Part shown: one piece after another, positions 19,153 to 28,272 of the stretch
How the letters are laid out: every line of letters begins with the position of its first letter
Position numbering within the stretch: position 1 is the first letter of the stretch
From: Marinobacter sp.
GTDB taxonomy: Bacteria > Pseudomonadota > Gammaproteobacteria > Pseudomonadales > Oleiphilaceae
Assembly: GCF_014859525.1 (NCBI RefSeq)
Contig: NZ_JACUUB010000015.1
Coordinates: 1-48,422 of the forward strand
Reading direction: 5' to 3'
Length of the DNA: 48,422 bases
Notes under the pieces: generated by a model
Seen by the model: only the letters and a program-made list of their open reading frames with translations
Databases searched by the model: none
What the model was told of the DNA's origin: nothing
Position numbers and translations under genes: made by a program

Positions 19153-20079
19153 ATGATCCTGAACTCTGTTTTTAACAGCCTGAAAAAGATGATGGGGCTT
19201 GGGCCTTCCGGGCATCCGGTGTGCCTTGAGGTGCGCCCCGATGGCATTGCCTGGGCAAGAGCGGCTGGCTTGGCAGGGCAGGCCACCGGGTTTGTTGATT
19301 GTTTGCCCGCCCGGCGGCAGGAGGCTCTTGGCCAATTGGTGGCTGATCAGAACTGGGCAGGCGCTCCCGCTGTTCTCGTGTTGCCGATCGATCAGTATCA
19401 GGTGTTTCAGGTGGAGCGTCCGGAGGGGGTTGACGACGTCGAGTTGGCCGATGCCCTGAAATGGAAGCTCAAGGATTTTCTCGATTTTAGCCCGTCTGAC
19501 GCGGTGTCAGATGTGTTCGTGTTTCCCGAAGATGCCTCTCGTGGTCGTGGCCCGCTGGTCAATGTTGTGGCGGCTCGAAAGTCGTTGGTGCAGGAGCTGA
19601 TTAATCTGGTGTCTGCCTCAGGCCTTGAGTTGCAGAAAATTGATATTGCAGAACTGGCGCTAAGAAACCTGGCGGCCCGGCTAGACACCGCAAAACGCGG
19701 TGTGGCCCTGGTTCATTTGCGCGACCGTTACGGGCAAATGGTTATTTGCCAGGGCGAGACCTTGTACCTGTCGAGACGACTGGAATTGTCTTATGACGAT
19801 CTTCGCGATGCGTCCAGTCAGGAGAATGCCGTTCAGTCCCTGGCATTGGAGATTCAACGCTCCATGGATTACTTTGAAAGCCAGCTTGGCCAGTCGCCCC
19901 CATCGACCATTCGTCTGGTCGCCCGAGATTCCGTGTTGCCGCTCAATTCCATGTTGTCTTCTTATATGGCCTCCGGGTTGGAAGTGCCGGACTGGACGGA
20001 GTTCGGTTTGAAAGAGGATCTCGATAGTCGTTGCCTGCCCGCCTGGAGTGCGGCGCTTACTCTGGGGAATCGAGCTTGA
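19153..20079 (+). CDS. mshI: MSHA biogenesis protein MshI (PilM-like)
   Basis: MshI is the cytoplasmic, PilM-like member of the pilus alignment complex and works with the PilN-like partner encoded next. The ATG at 19153 gives 308 residues. A possible TTG start at 19084 would run through the leader hairpin and is rejected. The protein begins MILNSVFNSLKKMMGLG, then VCLEVRPDGIAWARAAGLAG, resembling the first strands of the actin-like fold. It has the segment VEGVDDVELADALKWKLKDFL-like used by MshI proteins and no transmembrane helix. Its stop overlaps the next ATG by one base. Confidence 0.85.
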   Translation: MILNSVFNSLKKMMGLGPSGHPVCLEVRPDGIAWARAAGLAGQATGFVDCLPARRQEALGQLVADQNWAGAPAVLVLPIDQYQVFQVERPEGVDDVELADALKWKLKDFLDFSPSDAVSDVFVFPEDASRGRGPLVNVVAARKSLVQELINLVSASGLELQKIDIAELALRNLAARLDTAKRGVALVHLRDRYGQMVICQGETLYLSRRLELSYDDLRDASSQENAVQSLALEIQRSMDYFESQLGQSPPSTIRLVARDSVLPLNSMLSSYMASGLEVPDWTEFGLKEDLDSRCLPAWSAALTLGNRA

Positions 20080-20696
20080 TGAAGCAACAGGTCAACCTTT
20101 ACACCGCAGAACTCCGGCCGCAAAAGCTGATGCTGAATGCCGGTGCAGCTGTTGCGCTGGTGGTTCTGGTGGTCGCCATGCTGGTTGGGGTGATGGTAAA
20201 CGGGCACTGGCAGAATCAACAGCGGGATCGGCAGCTGGCTCAGCTCCAACAGCAAACTCAGAACCTGGAGCAAGCGGTGGCAAGCATGTCGGCCCGGGTG
20301 CAGGCCCGCCAGCCAGATCCGGAACTTGAGGGTGCGCTGGAGCGGGTTAGTGACACCATTGCTCGCCGACAAAGACTGCTGGACCGGGTTGAAGGATTAA
20401 CGGCCAACAACCATGGTGGGTTTTCGGGTCGGATGTCAGCGCTGGCCCGTCAGATCCCGGGCGATCTGTGGTTGACCTCGGTGCAGTTACAGTCAGCCCC
20501 GGCCAGCATGAGCCTTGAAGGTAGAACCCGAACGGCCGATCTGGTGCCGCATTACCTGGAACGCCTGGGCAACGAGCCGGCGTTTATTGGTGAAACATTC
20601 CGTGATTTTCGCCTGAGCCGGTCGGACGACGAGGCTTCTCGGCAGTGGGTAGAGTTTCGCGTAGCGACAGAGCAGCGCACAGGGGCGGGTTCATGA
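20079..20696 (+). CDS. MSHA biogenesis PilN-like protein (MshI2 type)
   Basis: This 205-residue bitopic inner-membrane protein is the PilN-like alignment subunit. It opens MKQQVNLYTAELRPQKLML; the short NLY motif before the membrane is the feature by which PilN binds PilM. One transmembrane helix spans about residues 18-41, followed by a coiled-coil stretch rich in Gln (QQRDRQLAQLQQQTQNLEQA) and a ferredoxin-like periplasmic end. It starts on the mshI stop (TGATG) and overlaps mshJ by four bases. In Shewanella and Vibrio it is called MshI1 or MshI2, so no symbol is given. Confidence 0.85.
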   Translation: MKQQVNLYTAELRPQKLMLNAGAAVALVVLVVAMLVGVMVNGHWQNQQRDRQLAQLQQQTQNLEQAVASMSARVQARQPDPELEGALERVSDTIARRQRLLDRVEGLTANNHGGFSGRMSALARQIPGDLWLTSVQLQSAPASMSLEGRTRTADLVPHYLERLGNEPAFIGETFRDFRLSRSDDEASRQWVEFRVATEQRTGAGS

Positions 20697-21367
20697 CCAA
20701 GGTGACCGACGCTCTGGCGATGGGTGCTCAATGGTACAACGACCGACCCATTCGTGAGCGGGCGCTGATGCTGATAACCGCTTGTGTGTTGGTGTTTGTG
20801 GCTGGTTGGGAGCTTCTTGTGGCTCCGATCGAGGCTCGCCAGCAGCAACTCGATCATCGTGTGCAAGCGTTGTCTGCGGCTCGCGATAACTTGCTTAACC
20901 AACAGCAAACCCTCAACAATCAGCTTGCCAGTGATCCATCAGCAGAGCTACAGCAGCGCCTGACTGCCCGGCAAAACCGGTTGGCGCGTCTGGATCAGCA
21001 AATCTCTGAAACCGCCGGGCAGCTGATTGCTCCGCGAGACATGGTGGCCTTGTTAAGGACCATGCTCTCGGCTCAACAGCGGTTGGAGCTGGAATCGATG
21101 GTGTTGCTTGCACCCGTGCCCGTGTTTGATGGCCTGCAAGGCAGTGGTAGAGAAGAAACCGCCGAGCCCTTACTCTATGCTCACGACGTTGAGCTGAAGG
21201 TGCGGGGCGGATATCTGGAGGTGCTGGCCTACCTGCAAAGACTCGAAGCCATGGATGAGCGCCTTGGCTGGATGCAGTTGGAGTATCAGGCCGGTTCCTG
21301 GCCCAACGGTGAGGCCACCATTCGGGTGCGAACGCTAAGCCTTGAAGCCGCCTGGCTGGGAGTATGA
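20693..21367 (+). CDS. mshJ: MSHA biogenesis protein MshJ (PilO-like)
   Basis: MshJ is the PilO-like bitopic membrane protein that pairs with the PilN-like subunit in the periplasm. The ATG at 20693 (ATGA overlap) gives 224 residues. A transmembrane helix covers about residues 23-43 (ALMLITACVLVFVAGWELLV). A long coiled coil of about 90 residues rich in Gln, Leu and Arg follows, then a globular C-terminal domain with ELKVRGGYLEVLAYLQRLEA typical of the family. An open frame upstream from 20645 is not conserved. Confidence 0.85.
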   Translation: MTKVTDALAMGAQWYNDRPIRERALMLITACVLVFVAGWELLVAPIEARQQQLDHRVQALSAARDNLLNQQQTLNNQLASDPSAELQQRLTARQNRLARLDQQISETAGQLIAPRDMVALLRTMLSAQQRLELESMVLLAPVPVFDGLQGSGREETAEPLLYAHDVELKVRGGYLEVLAYLQRLEAMDERLGWMQLEYQAGSWPNGEATIRVRTLSLEAAWLGV

Positions 21368-21368
21368 G

Positions 21369-21698
21369 ATGAGAATTCGATCAGCCCGGCCGCAGTGGTT
21401 GTTACTGGTGCTATTGCTCAGTCCGGTGGCCCATGGCTTGCAGGATCCGACCCAACCGCCAGGCAGCGCGGTCGAGCCTGTATCAGCCGCCCCTGCGCGG
21501 GACCTTCGGGTAGGTTCCATCCTGCTGGGCGCGGAGCGCCGAGTCGCCGTTATTAACGGAGTGGCACTGACCGAAGGCGATCGTCACGACGGTTTGCGCG
21601 TTCGCCGCATTCATAAAGATCGGGTTGAAGTAACAGACCGAGGCCAGCCAAGAGTGCTGTATCCGGAACCGCTGCCGCAGGTGCGAAAAACTCCATGA
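21369..21698 (+). CDS. mshK: MSHA biogenesis protein MshK (PilP-like)
   Basis: MshK is a small periplasmic protein that links the inner-membrane alignment complex to the secretin, as PilP does. The ATG at 21369 gives 109 residues with a signal peptide (MRIRSARPQWLLLVLLLSPV, cleavage after AHG). The mature part begins LQDPTQPP, then has the PilP-like beta domain LRVGSILLGAERRVAVINGV followed by LTEGDRHDGLRVRRIHKDRV. The stop overlaps the mshL start by four bases. MshK proteins are short and variable, so the call rests partly on position. Confidence 0.8.
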   Translation: MRIRSARPQWLLLVLLLSPVAHGLQDPTQPPGSAVEPVSAAPARDLRVGSILLGAERRVAVINGVALTEGDRHDGLRVRRIHKDRVEVTDRGQPRVLYPEPLPQVRKTP

Positions 21699-23389
21699 CA
21701 GACATACGGACTACGATGACAACAATCAGACCTCTCGCCGCCGCACTGCTTGCATTAACTGTGGCGGCCTGTGCCAGTAATCCGATGATGCGAAGCTCTT
21801 CCGCAACGTCTTCAGACGTCGCTGATCAGATCGATAAGTCCATGGCTGAGGCGGAACAGCGGGCTATGGTGACCGAGCCAGAACCTGCCGGCGCTCGTCA
21901 GTCTTCGGCGGCAGATATCAGCAGCCAGTTACTGCCGCCGCTTGCCAGCACTCAGCAACAGGACGACCGGTTTGATGTGAATGCCCGGGGCATCCCTGCC
22001 GCCCGTTTTTTTGAGGCGCTGGTTGAGGGCACGCGCTTTAACGTAGTGGTTCATCCTGGCGTAACCGCTACGGTCGACCTGCGGCTGAATGACGTGACCG
22101 TTCCGGAAGTGATGGACATCGCCGCCGACCTCTACGGGTTGGATATTCAGCGCAACGGCCGGTTGTTTCGGGTAGCGGCAGACAGCGTGCAAACACGCCT
22201 GTTTCCCATTGATTACCTGCACTTCAAGCGCCGCGGTGGTTCTGAAACGCGTGTCAGCTCCGGTCAGGTCAGTAACACCCGTAGCAGTGAATCAGGTAAT
22301 GACAACTCTGGCTCTGAAACCCGAAACCTCGTCGGAACCACCATTTCCACCGAGACCGAATCGGACTTCTGGCAAGACATCCGGCTAGCCCTGACCATGG
22401 TGGTGGGCGCTGACGGCCAGGTGGTGGTCAATCCCGGTGCCGGGCTGGTCATGGTGCGTGCCGGCTCTGATGATTTGCGTATGGTAGAGGATTACCTGCG
22501 CCGGACCGAACTGATCATGCAGCGACAGGTGGTGCTTGAGGCCCGAATCCTGGAAGTGACGCTGAACGAAGGCTACCAGCAGGGTATTAACTGGGCTGAC
22601 ATTCAAGGCTCGGCCGGAAGAGCTGATTATTTCACTGCGCAGTCGTTGACCGGTCAGGCCATTCGCAATCCCGACATCGGTGGTGTGTTCTCGGCGGCGG
22701 TCAGTGCCGGTGACTTCTCAGGAGTGATCCAGTTGTTGGGCGAGCAGGGCAATGTGCAGATCCTGTCCAGCCCGCGAATATCCACCATCAACAACCAGAA
22801 AGCCGTAATCAAGGTGGGAACCGACGAGTTCTTCGTTACCGACATCGATTTTGATAACAACAACTCTGCGGTGACGGCCACCGACCGCACCTCCACTTCG
22901 GTAGAGCTGACGCCATTCTTCTCGGGCATCTCGCTGGATGTAACGCCACAGATTTCCGAGAGCGGTGCCATTACCCTGCACGTTCACCCCTCGGTCAGCG
23001 AGGTGAACGATCAGGAAAAAGTCATCACCATTGGTGAGCGAGACGTCACTCTGCCACTGGCCAGAAGCACCGTGCGCGAAACCGACAGTGTGATCCGTGC
23101 CGAGAGCGGCCAGATTGTGGTGATTGGCGGTCTGATCCAGAACACCAGTGAAGACGTTACCTCGGCGGTTCCTTTCCTGAGCGACATTCCTCTGGTGGGC
23201 GAGCTGTTCAAACAGCGCCGGTTTGAAGCTCGTAAAAGCGAGCTGGTGATATTGCTGCGCCCGGTGGTTGCAGATGCGGGCTTGATGCAACAAGACATTC
23301 GCGCCAGCCGGGAGCGGATGAACGTGCTCAAAGACCTGCTGAATTCGGCAGAGTCTGTTAAGCCCCAGGCTGAGATTGCACCCCGCTGA
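21695..23389 (+). CDS. mshL: MSHA secretin MshL
   Basis: MshL forms the outer-membrane ring through which the pilus leaves the cell. The 564-residue product has a lipoprotein signal peptide with lipobox LTVAAC, so it is probably a self-anchored lipoprotein. An STN-like domain (RFFEALVEGTRFNVVVHPGV), a serine-rich low-complexity segment (about residues 180-215), the N1-type domain and the secretin core follow. The end VVIGGLIQNTSEDVTSAVPF and LSDIPLVGELFKQRRFEARK is the family signature. The ATG at 21695 overlaps mshK; an ATG at 21716 is a possible alternative. Confidence 0.93.
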   Translation: MTDIRTTMTTIRPLAAALLALTVAACASNPMMRSSSATSSDVADQIDKSMAEAEQRAMVTEPEPAGARQSSAADISSQLLPPLASTQQQDDRFDVNARGIPAARFFEALVEGTRFNVVVHPGVTATVDLRLNDVTVPEVMDIAADLYGLDIQRNGRLFRVAADSVQTRLFPIDYLHFKRRGGSETRVSSGQVSNTRSSESGNDNSGSETRNLVGTTISTETESDFWQDIRLALTMVVGADGQVVVNPGAGLVMVRAGSDDLRMVEDYLRRTELIMQRQVVLEARILEVTLNEGYQQGINWADIQGSAGRADYFTAQSLTGQAIRNPDIGGVFSAAVSAGDFSGVIQLLGEQGNVQILSSPRISTINNQKAVIKVGTDEFFVTDIDFDNNNSAVTATDRTSTSVELTPFFSGISLDVTPQISESGAITLHVHPSVSEVNDQEKVITIGERDVTLPLARSTVRETDSVIRAESGQIVVIGGLIQNTSEDVTSAVPFLSDIPLVGELFKQRRFEARKSELVILLRPVVADAGLMQQDIRASRERMNVLKDLLNSAESVKPQAEIAPR

Positions 23390-24228
23390 TGTACGAAAGC
23401 CATTTTGGACTGCAGGAAGCACCGTTCGCACTGACGCCCAACACCCGCTATTTCTTGCGGGCACCGAGCCATGCCGATGCCCTGGAGTTGTTGCTGGTGG
23501 CGTTACAGCAGCGGGAAGGTTTCATCAAGGTGACCGGTGAAGTCGGCACGGGTAAAACCTTGCTCTGCCGGTTGCTGCTGAACGAGCTCGACAAAAGTGC
23601 CTGCACTGCGTACATCCCCAATCCGCAACTGCCTCCTGACACTTTGTATGAAGCGGTGGCCGAGGAGCTGGGTGTTGATGTTACTCAATGCGATAACGTT
23701 CATCAGATACTCAAGGCCTTGAACCAGCGTTTGATTGAGCTGGCGATGGCACAAACGCCTGCGGTGTTGGTGATTGATGAAGCTCAGGCCATGCCAGAGG
23801 AAACCATTGAAGCGCTGCGCCTGTTGACCAACCTGGAGACTGAAAGCACCCGGTTGCTGCAGATTGTCCTGTTCGGCCAACCAGAGCTGGATGTCGTGTT
23901 GACTAAAGACAGCCTGCGCCAGTTGCGCCAACGCATTACGTTTCAGACCAGACTGCAGCCACTGGGGTATGACTCGGTGGGGCAATACCTGCGGCATCGC
24001 CTGGCACAGGCCGGCTACAACGGGAGCGATCTCTTCGCGCCGGCGGCCCTGAAAGTGATCTGGCGATCGTCTGGGGGCATTCCCCGGCTGGTGAACATAC
24101 TGGCTCATAAATCCATGCTGGCGGCCTGGGGCCGGGGCGATCGCCTGGTCGCCCGGAAACACGTGTTGCAAGCGGTAAAAGATACCGAAAGCGCCAAGTC
24201 CGTCGGCTGGTTTCGGAGGTGGTTGTGA
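23389..24228 (+). CDS. mshM: MSHA biogenesis ATPase MshM
   Basis: MshM is an AAA-type ATPase of the ExeA/GspA group, thought to help assemble or position the secretin. The 279-residue product has Walker A GEVGTGKT (residues 50-57), Walker B VLVIDEAQ (126-133) and the sensor region QIVLFGQPELDVVL. The N-terminal MYESHFGLQEAPFALTPNTR is the ExeA-type opening. It starts on the mshL stop (TGATG) and overlaps mshN by four bases. The ExeA-type C-terminal peptidoglycan-binding domain is absent, as in other MshM proteins. Confidence 0.93.
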   Translation: MYESHFGLQEAPFALTPNTRYFLRAPSHADALELLLVALQQREGFIKVTGEVGTGKTLLCRLLLNELDKSACTAYIPNPQLPPDTLYEAVAEELGVDVTQCDNVHQILKALNQRLIELAMAQTPAVLVIDEAQAMPEETIEALRLLTNLETESTRLLQIVLFGQPELDVVLTKDSLRQLRQRITFQTRLQPLGYDSVGQYLRHRLAQAGYNGSDLFAPAALKVIWRSSGGIPRLVNILAHKSMLAAWGRGDRLVARKHVLQAVKDTESAKSVGWFRRWL

Positions 24229-25277
24229 GCCTGTTGAACGATGCCCTGCGGCAGGCAGAACAGCGCCAGAACCGGGCCCAGGTGACCGGTGCCTACCTGG
24301 GCCAGCCGGTGGCACAGAATTCGGGACCTTGGAAGCCGCTGATGGCGGTGGGCTTTGTCATCGTCTTGCTTCTGATGGTGGGTGCGGGAGCCTGGTGGTT
24401 ACCGTCGAATAATTTGGTTGAGCCTGTTGCCTCAGAACCTGTGGTGACTGCTGTAGAGTCCGAGCCCGAGCCCGAGTCTGTGACGGTTGTTACCCCGCCA
24501 ACTGCAGAAGCACCAGCAGTGGAACCAACCGCTGAGCTGGTTGAACGCGGTGTTGAGCGCAGTAACGATGTTTCAGAAACTACGATCACCGAGCCTCCGG
24601 AGCCGGAACCTGCCGTGGTTGTGCAGGCCTCATCGCAAGAGACGACCGCTCCGGCGGCGGCCGTGAACCCGCCGTCAGAGCCCTCGATAAAACAATCGCG
24701 GGAAACCCCGGAGTCCATCGATTTGCGCACCAGCCGTGAGCTGCAGCGGTTATTGTCTGCTGGCCAGAACGGTGAAGCCGAGCGACGGCTCACCGAACTG
24801 ACCAATCAGCAGGCGGCCCCGCACAGCCGCGAAGTGTTCGCCAGAGAAATGCTGGTGCAGGGCATGGCTGCCCGAGCCCTGAACTGGTTGCCGGATACAC
24901 TGACCCAGGATCACCCTGACTTACGGCTGCTCAAGGCCCGAGCCTTGCTGGAACAGGGTGAACTGACCCTGGCGGTCGCTATGCTCGCAGCTCGGGTACC
25001 GCCGGTTGCGGAGCAGGTGGAATACCGAATAACGTTGGCGACGCTGCAACAGCAAGCAGGCCAGCCCGACGAAGCAGCCGGGCACTGGTCAGAACTCATC
25101 GCCTATGACGACAACCGGCCGGCCTGGTGGCTGGGTTTGGCGATTGCGTTGGAGACCGGCGGGCGTCATCGCAGCGCCGTTCAGGCTTATGCTCAGGCAG
25201 CATCGATGCCGGGGTTAGCGCCCTCGCTGGCAGATTATGCCCGGGAACGTTTAAATGCATTGCAGGCGGGATCATGA
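24225..25277 (+). CDS. mshN: MSHA biogenesis protein MshN (TPR protein)
   Basis: MshN is a bitopic protein proposed to link the ATPase to the secretin in the periplasm. The GTG at 24225, five bases after GGAGG and overlapping the mshM stop (GTGA), gives 350 residues opening MSLLNDALRQAEQRQ, a sequence typical of MshN/GspB-like partners. One transmembrane helix (about residues 39-60) is followed by a long proline/glutamate/valine-rich linker to about residue 160. TPR-like helices follow, such as LRLLKARALLEQGELTLAVA, to the end. GTG at 24219 is an alternative. Confidence 0.88.
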   Translation: MSLLNDALRQAEQRQNRAQVTGAYLGQPVAQNSGPWKPLMAVGFVIVLLLMVGAGAWWLPSNNLVEPVASEPVVTAVESEPEPESVTVVTPPTAEAPAVEPTAELVERGVERSNDVSETTITEPPEPEPAVVVQASSQETTAPAAAVNPPSEPSIKQSRETPESIDLRTSRELQRLLSAGQNGEAERRLTELTNQQAAPHSREVFAREMLVQGMAARALNWLPDTLTQDHPDLRLLKARALLEQGELTLAVAMLAARVPPVAEQVEYRITLATLQQQAGQPDEAAGHWSELIAYDDNRPAWWLGLAIALETGGRHRSAVQAYAQAASMPGLAPSLADYARERLNALQAGS

Positions 25278-27043
25278 GTACGGAACCGAAAAAGAAAGTC
25301 CGGTTAGGCGATCTGCTGGTTCAGAACGAGGTCATCACTGAGCAGCAGTTGATGACGGCCCTGCGCGAACAGAAAAACACCGGTCGCAAGCTCGGGCGAA
25401 CCCTGATTGACTTAGGGTACGTGGACGAAGATAACCTGCTCAACATCCTGTCACGGCAGCTGCAGGTGCCGTTTGTTCAGCTGCGCCATTACCAGTTCAA
25501 CAACGAACTGGTTAAAAAACTGCCAGAAGCCATGGCTCGCCGGTTCCGGGCCATTGTCTTGGCGGAGCAGAGTGGTGAGCTGTTGGTGGGCATGGCCGAC
25601 CCGCTGGATATTTTTGCCTACGACGAACTGGTCCGGGTGCTTAAGCAGTCCATCAAGCAGGCGGTGGTGCGTGAAAGCGAACTGCTGAATACCCTGGACT
25701 TGGTGTACCGCCGAACGGATGAAATCGCCTCGCTGGCGGAAGAGCTGGAAGACGAACTGGGCGACGACGCCTTCGATCTGGCGGATCTGTCCGCCGAATC
25801 TGAAAGTGCCGATGCCCCGGTAGTCAAACTCCTGCAAACCCTGTTTGAAGATGCGGTGCAGGCCAGAAGCTCCGACATTCACATCGAGCCGGATGAAACC
25901 GTGGTGCGCATCCGCCAACGGGTGGATGGGGTATTGCAAGAGCAGGTGATGAAAGAGAAGCGGGTCAACGCCGCTCTGGTGCTGCGCCTGAAACTGATGG
26001 CCGGCCTCAACATCTCCGAGAAACGCCTGCCCCAGGATGGCCGTTTCAACGTGCGGGTTAAAGGCCGCAGTATCGACGTGCGGGTGTCGACGATGCCGGT
26101 GCAGTACGGTGAATCTGTGGTCATGCGCTTGCTCGATCAGAGCCAGGGCACGCTGGATCTTGGTGGCACGGGAATGCCGCCGCAACTGCTGGAGCGTTTC
26201 CGAAAACTGATCAAGAAACCCTATGGCATGATTCTGGTTACCGGCCCCACGGGCAGTGGTAAAACCACCACCCTTTACGGTGCGCTGACCGAGCTGAACC
26301 AGCCTGAAGTAAAAATCATCACCGCCGAAGACCCGGTGGAATACCGCCTGCCGCGCATCACTCAGGTGCAGGTAAACCCGAAAATCGGCCTGGAATTTGC
26401 CACCGTGCTGCGCTCGGCCCTGCGCCAGGACCCAGACATTATTCTGGTGGGCGAGATGCGGGATCACGAAACCGCCGAAATCGGCCTGCGCGCGGCCATG
26501 ACCGGCCACCTGGTGCTGTCGACCTTACACACCAACGATTCCATCAGCAGTGCCATGCGCCTGATTGACATGGGCGCAGAGCCCTTCCTGGTGGCCAGCT
26601 CATTGCTTGGCGTCGTCGCCCAGCGCCTGGTGCGCAGGGTCTGTGACAACTGTAAGGAAACCTATCAGCCCACCGAGCAGGAGCTGGTATGGTTACGATC
26701 GTTCGATCTGGAGCCGCTCGATATTGAAGCCGGTTTTGTGCACGGCCGGGGCTGCTACCAGTGCAGCAATACCGGCTATAAGGGCCGGGTGGGCGTGTAC
26801 GAAATGCTGGAAATGAACGAAGACATGCTGGACGCTTTGCGCCGCAGAGATGTCTCTGACTTTACCCGATCCGCTCGCAAAAGCCCGCTGTTCAGGCCGC
26901 TGGAGCAGTGCGCCATGGATTACGCATTACAGGGTGTGACGACACTGCAGGAAGTGGCGCGGGTAGCGGCAACCTCAGACTCCGGCATTTCTCTTGAAGA
27001 GAACAGGCTGGCGGGTGACAGTGCCATGGGGGTGGATGACTGA
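25274..27043 (+). CDS. mshE: MSHA extension ATPase MshE, c-di-GMP binding
   Basis: MshE powers pilin polymerisation at the inner membrane. The ATG at 25274 (ATGA overlap) gives 589 residues. The N-terminus has two 24-residue MshEN motifs, beginning RLGDLLVQNEVI (10-33) and KLGRTLIDLGYV (39-62), joined by five residues. This is the c-di-GMP site defined in Vibrio MshE. The C-terminal half has Walker A GPTGSGKTT (about 324-332), an Asp box (TAEDPVEYRLPRITQVQVN), Walker B (DPDIILVGEMRD) and the His box. A four-cysteine zinc site is seen in CDNC and CYQC. Confidence 0.96.
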   Translation: MSTEPKKKVRLGDLLVQNEVITEQQLMTALREQKNTGRKLGRTLIDLGYVDEDNLLNILSRQLQVPFVQLRHYQFNNELVKKLPEAMARRFRAIVLAEQSGELLVGMADPLDIFAYDELVRVLKQSIKQAVVRESELLNTLDLVYRRTDEIASLAEELEDELGDDAFDLADLSAESESADAPVVKLLQTLFEDAVQARSSDIHIEPDETVVRIRQRVDGVLQEQVMKEKRVNAALVLRLKLMAGLNISEKRLPQDGRFNVRVKGRSIDVRVSTMPVQYGESVVMRLLDQSQGTLDLGGTGMPPQLLERFRKLIKKPYGMILVTGPTGSGKTTTLYGALTELNQPEVKIITAEDPVEYRLPRITQVQVNPKIGLEFATVLRSALRQDPDIILVGEMRDHETAEIGLRAAMTGHLVLSTLHTNDSISSAMRLIDMGAEPFLVASSLLGVVAQRLVRRVCDNCKETYQPTEQELVWLRSFDLEPLDIEAGFVHGRGCYQCSNTGYKGRVGVYEMLEMNEDMLDALRRRDVSDFTRSARKSPLFRPLEQCAMDYALQGVTTLQEVARVAATSDSGISLEENRLAGDSAMGVDD

Positions 27044-28272
27044 TGCAATTCAGTTATCGGGGTAAAGACAACCGTGGAGTGGCCCAGCAGGGTTCACTGA
27101 ACGCGGCCAACGTGGACGCCGCCGCCAGCGAGCTGGCACGCCGTGGTATTACCCCGCTGACGATCAAAGAGCACCAGCCCAAACAATCCGGCCTGGACAA
27201 GGTGAACAACCTGCCCATCTTCCGGAAAAAAGTCTCGCTGGATGAACTGATCGTGTTCTGCCGGCAGATGCACGCACTCACCAAGGCGGGCATTCCGCTG
27301 ATTCGTACCATGCGTGGGCTGGCAGAAACCTCCCGATCGCCGGTGCTGGCGGAGGTGCTTGACGATATTACCAATCGGCTGGAAGGCGGCAACACCATGG
27401 CCACGGCCATGCAGGCGCACCCGAGAGTGTTCTCCGAGCTGTTTGTCGCCATGATCCACGTGGGCGAGAACACTGGCATGTTGGACGACTCCTTCAAACG
27501 GCTTTCAGAAATCCTGGAGCTGGAAAGAGACACCAAACGCCGGGTAAAACAGGCCCTTCGCTACCCGACCTTTGTGATCATCGCTTTGCTGGCGGCGCTG
27601 ATGGTGGTGAATTTTTTGGTGATCCCCCGGTTTGCTTCGGTGTTCAGCCGTATGGGGGCAGACCTGCCGTTTTTGACCCAGGTCCTGGTAGGTACCTCCA
27701 ACTTCCTGCTGAATTACTGGTACCTCATGCTGTTTGCCATAGCAGCCAGCGGCTTGTTGTTGCGGCAGTGGAAAAAGACCGAAAACGGTCGCGAGCTCTG
27801 GGATCGCTACAAACTGAAAATGCCCATTATCGGCCCGCTGCTGGAGCTGATCATGCTGAGCCGGTTTGCCCGTAACTTTGCCACCATGCTCACTGCCGGT
27901 ATGCCAGTCACCCACGCGTTGACCGTGGTGGCCGACGCCACCGACAACGCCTGGATTGCCCGGCATATCAAGGAAATGCGGCACGGCATAGAGCGGGGCG
28001 AAAGCCTGCTGCGCACCGCCAGGAACAGCAAGATGTTTACCCCGTTGATCCTGCAGATGATCGCTGTGGGCGAAGAGACCGGCTCAGTCGACGATATGCT
28101 CAACAACGTCGCCGATTTTTACGACGAAGACGTGGACTACGGCCTTAAACGGCTGGCGGAATCCATTGAGCCGATCTTGATTGTCGCCATGGGCGTACTG
28201 GTGCTGATTCTGGCGCTGGGCGTGTTCCTGCCCATCTGGGACCTGGGGGCTGCCGCCATGGGTCGGGGCTAG
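27043..28272 (+). CDS. mshG: MSHA platform protein MshG (GspF/PilC-like)
   Basis: MshG is the polytopic inner-membrane platform that connects MshE to the growing pilus base. The 409-residue product has the two-domain GspF layout: cytoplasmic helices with FCRQMHALTKAGIPLIRTMR (about residues 66-85), the conserved GENTGMLDDSF, a membrane helix, a repeat of the domain (FARNFATMLTAGMPVTHALT, then GEETGSVDDML) and a C-terminal helix pair ending in LIVAMGVLVLILALGVFLPI. It starts on the mshE stop and ends on the mshF start. Confidence 0.96.
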   Translation: MQFSYRGKDNRGVAQQGSLNAANVDAAASELARRGITPLTIKEHQPKQSGLDKVNNLPIFRKKVSLDELIVFCRQMHALTKAGIPLIRTMRGLAETSRSPVLAEVLDDITNRLEGGNTMATAMQAHPRVFSELFVAMIHVGENTGMLDDSFKRLSEILELERDTKRRVKQALRYPTFVIIALLAALMVVNFLVIPRFASVFSRMGADLPFLTQVLVGTSNFLLNYWYLMLFAIAASGLLLRQWKKTENGRELWDRYKLKMPIIGPLLELIMLSRFARNFATMLTAGMPVTHALTVVADATDNAWIARHIKEMRHGIERGESLLRTARNSKMFTPLILQMIAVGEETGSVDDMLNNVADFYDEDVDYGLKRLAESIEPILIVAMGVLVLILALGVFLPIWDLGAAAMGRG

